From contig NZ_CP098478.1 in NCBI RefSeq assembly GCF_023702675.1, positions 1,116,001 through 1,180,000 of the forward strand: a stretch of DNA of 64,000 bases, read 5' to 3'. Each line of letters begins with the position of its first letter. Within the stretch, counting starts at the first letter, position 1. The position numbers were made by a program, and so were the translations under genes. The stretch comes from Acinetobacter sp. C26M. Lineage in GTDB: Bacteria; Pseudomonadota; Gammaproteobacteria; Pseudomonadales; Moraxellaceae. Shown here piece after piece: positions 63,915-64,000 of the stretch. Below the pieces are notes generated by a model. It did not search any database. It was not told the origin of the DNA and worked only from the letters and a program-made list of their open reading frames with translations.

Positions 63915-64000
63915 TTATGCTCCTGTACCATTGGCTGCATCGACAGCGACTAGATGCTGTACAAAAATCCCAGGGGTAATGATGTGTTCAGGATCAAGTT
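63915..64000 (-). CDS. catI: 3-oxoadipate:succinyl-CoA transferase subunit A (CatI/PcaI), C-terminal end only
   Basis: The last 27 codons plus the stop (TAA at 63917-63915) are in the window; they read LDPEHIITPGIFVQHLVAVD then AANGTGA, the usual end of subunit A. The body lies beyond base 64000. The stop is 2 nt before the catJ start. Confidence 0.85.
   Translation of the reverse strand, partial: LDPEHIITPGIFVQHLVAVDAANGTGA

Noticed and set aside
61165-64000. Assignment of these genes to the protocatechuate (pca) operon
   Set aside because: In Acinetobacter pca the order is I-J-F-B-D-K; here D follows F directly and ends the operon, as in catBCIJFD. The enzymes are isofunctional, so the pca names remain chemically valid.

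Overview
The window looks like an Acinetobacter chromosome: about 40% GC, an iac (indole-3-acetate) cluster, a flavin reductase with a C-terminal MarR-like domain like the C1 reductase described from A. baumannii, and a catechol-branch operon ending I-J-F-D. Species is not assigned. No rRNA, tRNA, insertion sequence or CRISPR array was seen.

Layout. (1) 1-5.3 kb: a MexG/MexH/MexI-type efflux operon on the minus strand, divergent from soxR, with a textbook SoxR promoter (SoxR box in a 19-bp spacer) in front of the mexG-like gene. (2) 5.5-18.5 kb: iron uptake. A Fur-boxed FhuE/FpvA-type receptor and a TetR regulator are followed by one tightly overlapping operon: two fused ABC transporters, two FecCD permeases, ATPase, lipoprotein binding protein and a second TonB-dependent receptor. 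No siderophore biosynthesis genes are present. (3) 18.7-29.6 kb: a type VI secretion island with a VgrG, a GHH-signature nuclease effector and a very AT-rich run of immunity genes. (4) 29.7-36.8 kb: a MexEF-OprN-type pump with a divergent LysR regulator. (5) 36.9-39.8 kb: a lipoprotein sugar-dehydrogenase-like protein, a glycine-zipper/zinc-ribbon protein and an NTF2-fold protein. (6) 40-52.9 kb: an MFS/AraC/opine-dehydrogenase-like/hydroxyacyl-CoA-dehydrogenase-like group, then iacR and iacHAICDEFG. (7) 53-61.1 kb: a FeaR-like regulator, copper amine oxidase, porin, GMC oxidoreductase and aldehyde dehydrogenase. (8) 61.2-64 kb: catD, catF, catJ and the end of catI.

The most unusual part is the immunity array. 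Proteins of three unrelated architectures (beta-propeller-like, DUF1910/1911-like helical, GAD-like/DUF1851-like) end in the same roughly 50-residue module with a CPKSG.W and a RxxFxQGxxxP motif. Two of the genes are preceded, 11 and 14 nt before their ATG, by the stranded 3' tail of a lost toxin gene. One member carries two single-base deletions, and another has a patch about 91% identical to a sister gene but lacks the shared module. The array therefore reads as a record of successive toxin-immunity replacements.

The right third of the window looks like a contiguous route: aromatic amine (TynA) or alcohol (GMC) to arylacetaldehyde, to arylacetate (aldehyde dehydrogenase), indole-3-acetate to catechol (Iac), and the last steps of catechol to the TCA cycle (CatD, CatIJ, CatF). 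That the amine is tryptamine is an inference from gene position. The iac operon lacks the small iacB gene that I recall lying between iacA and iacI elsewhere.
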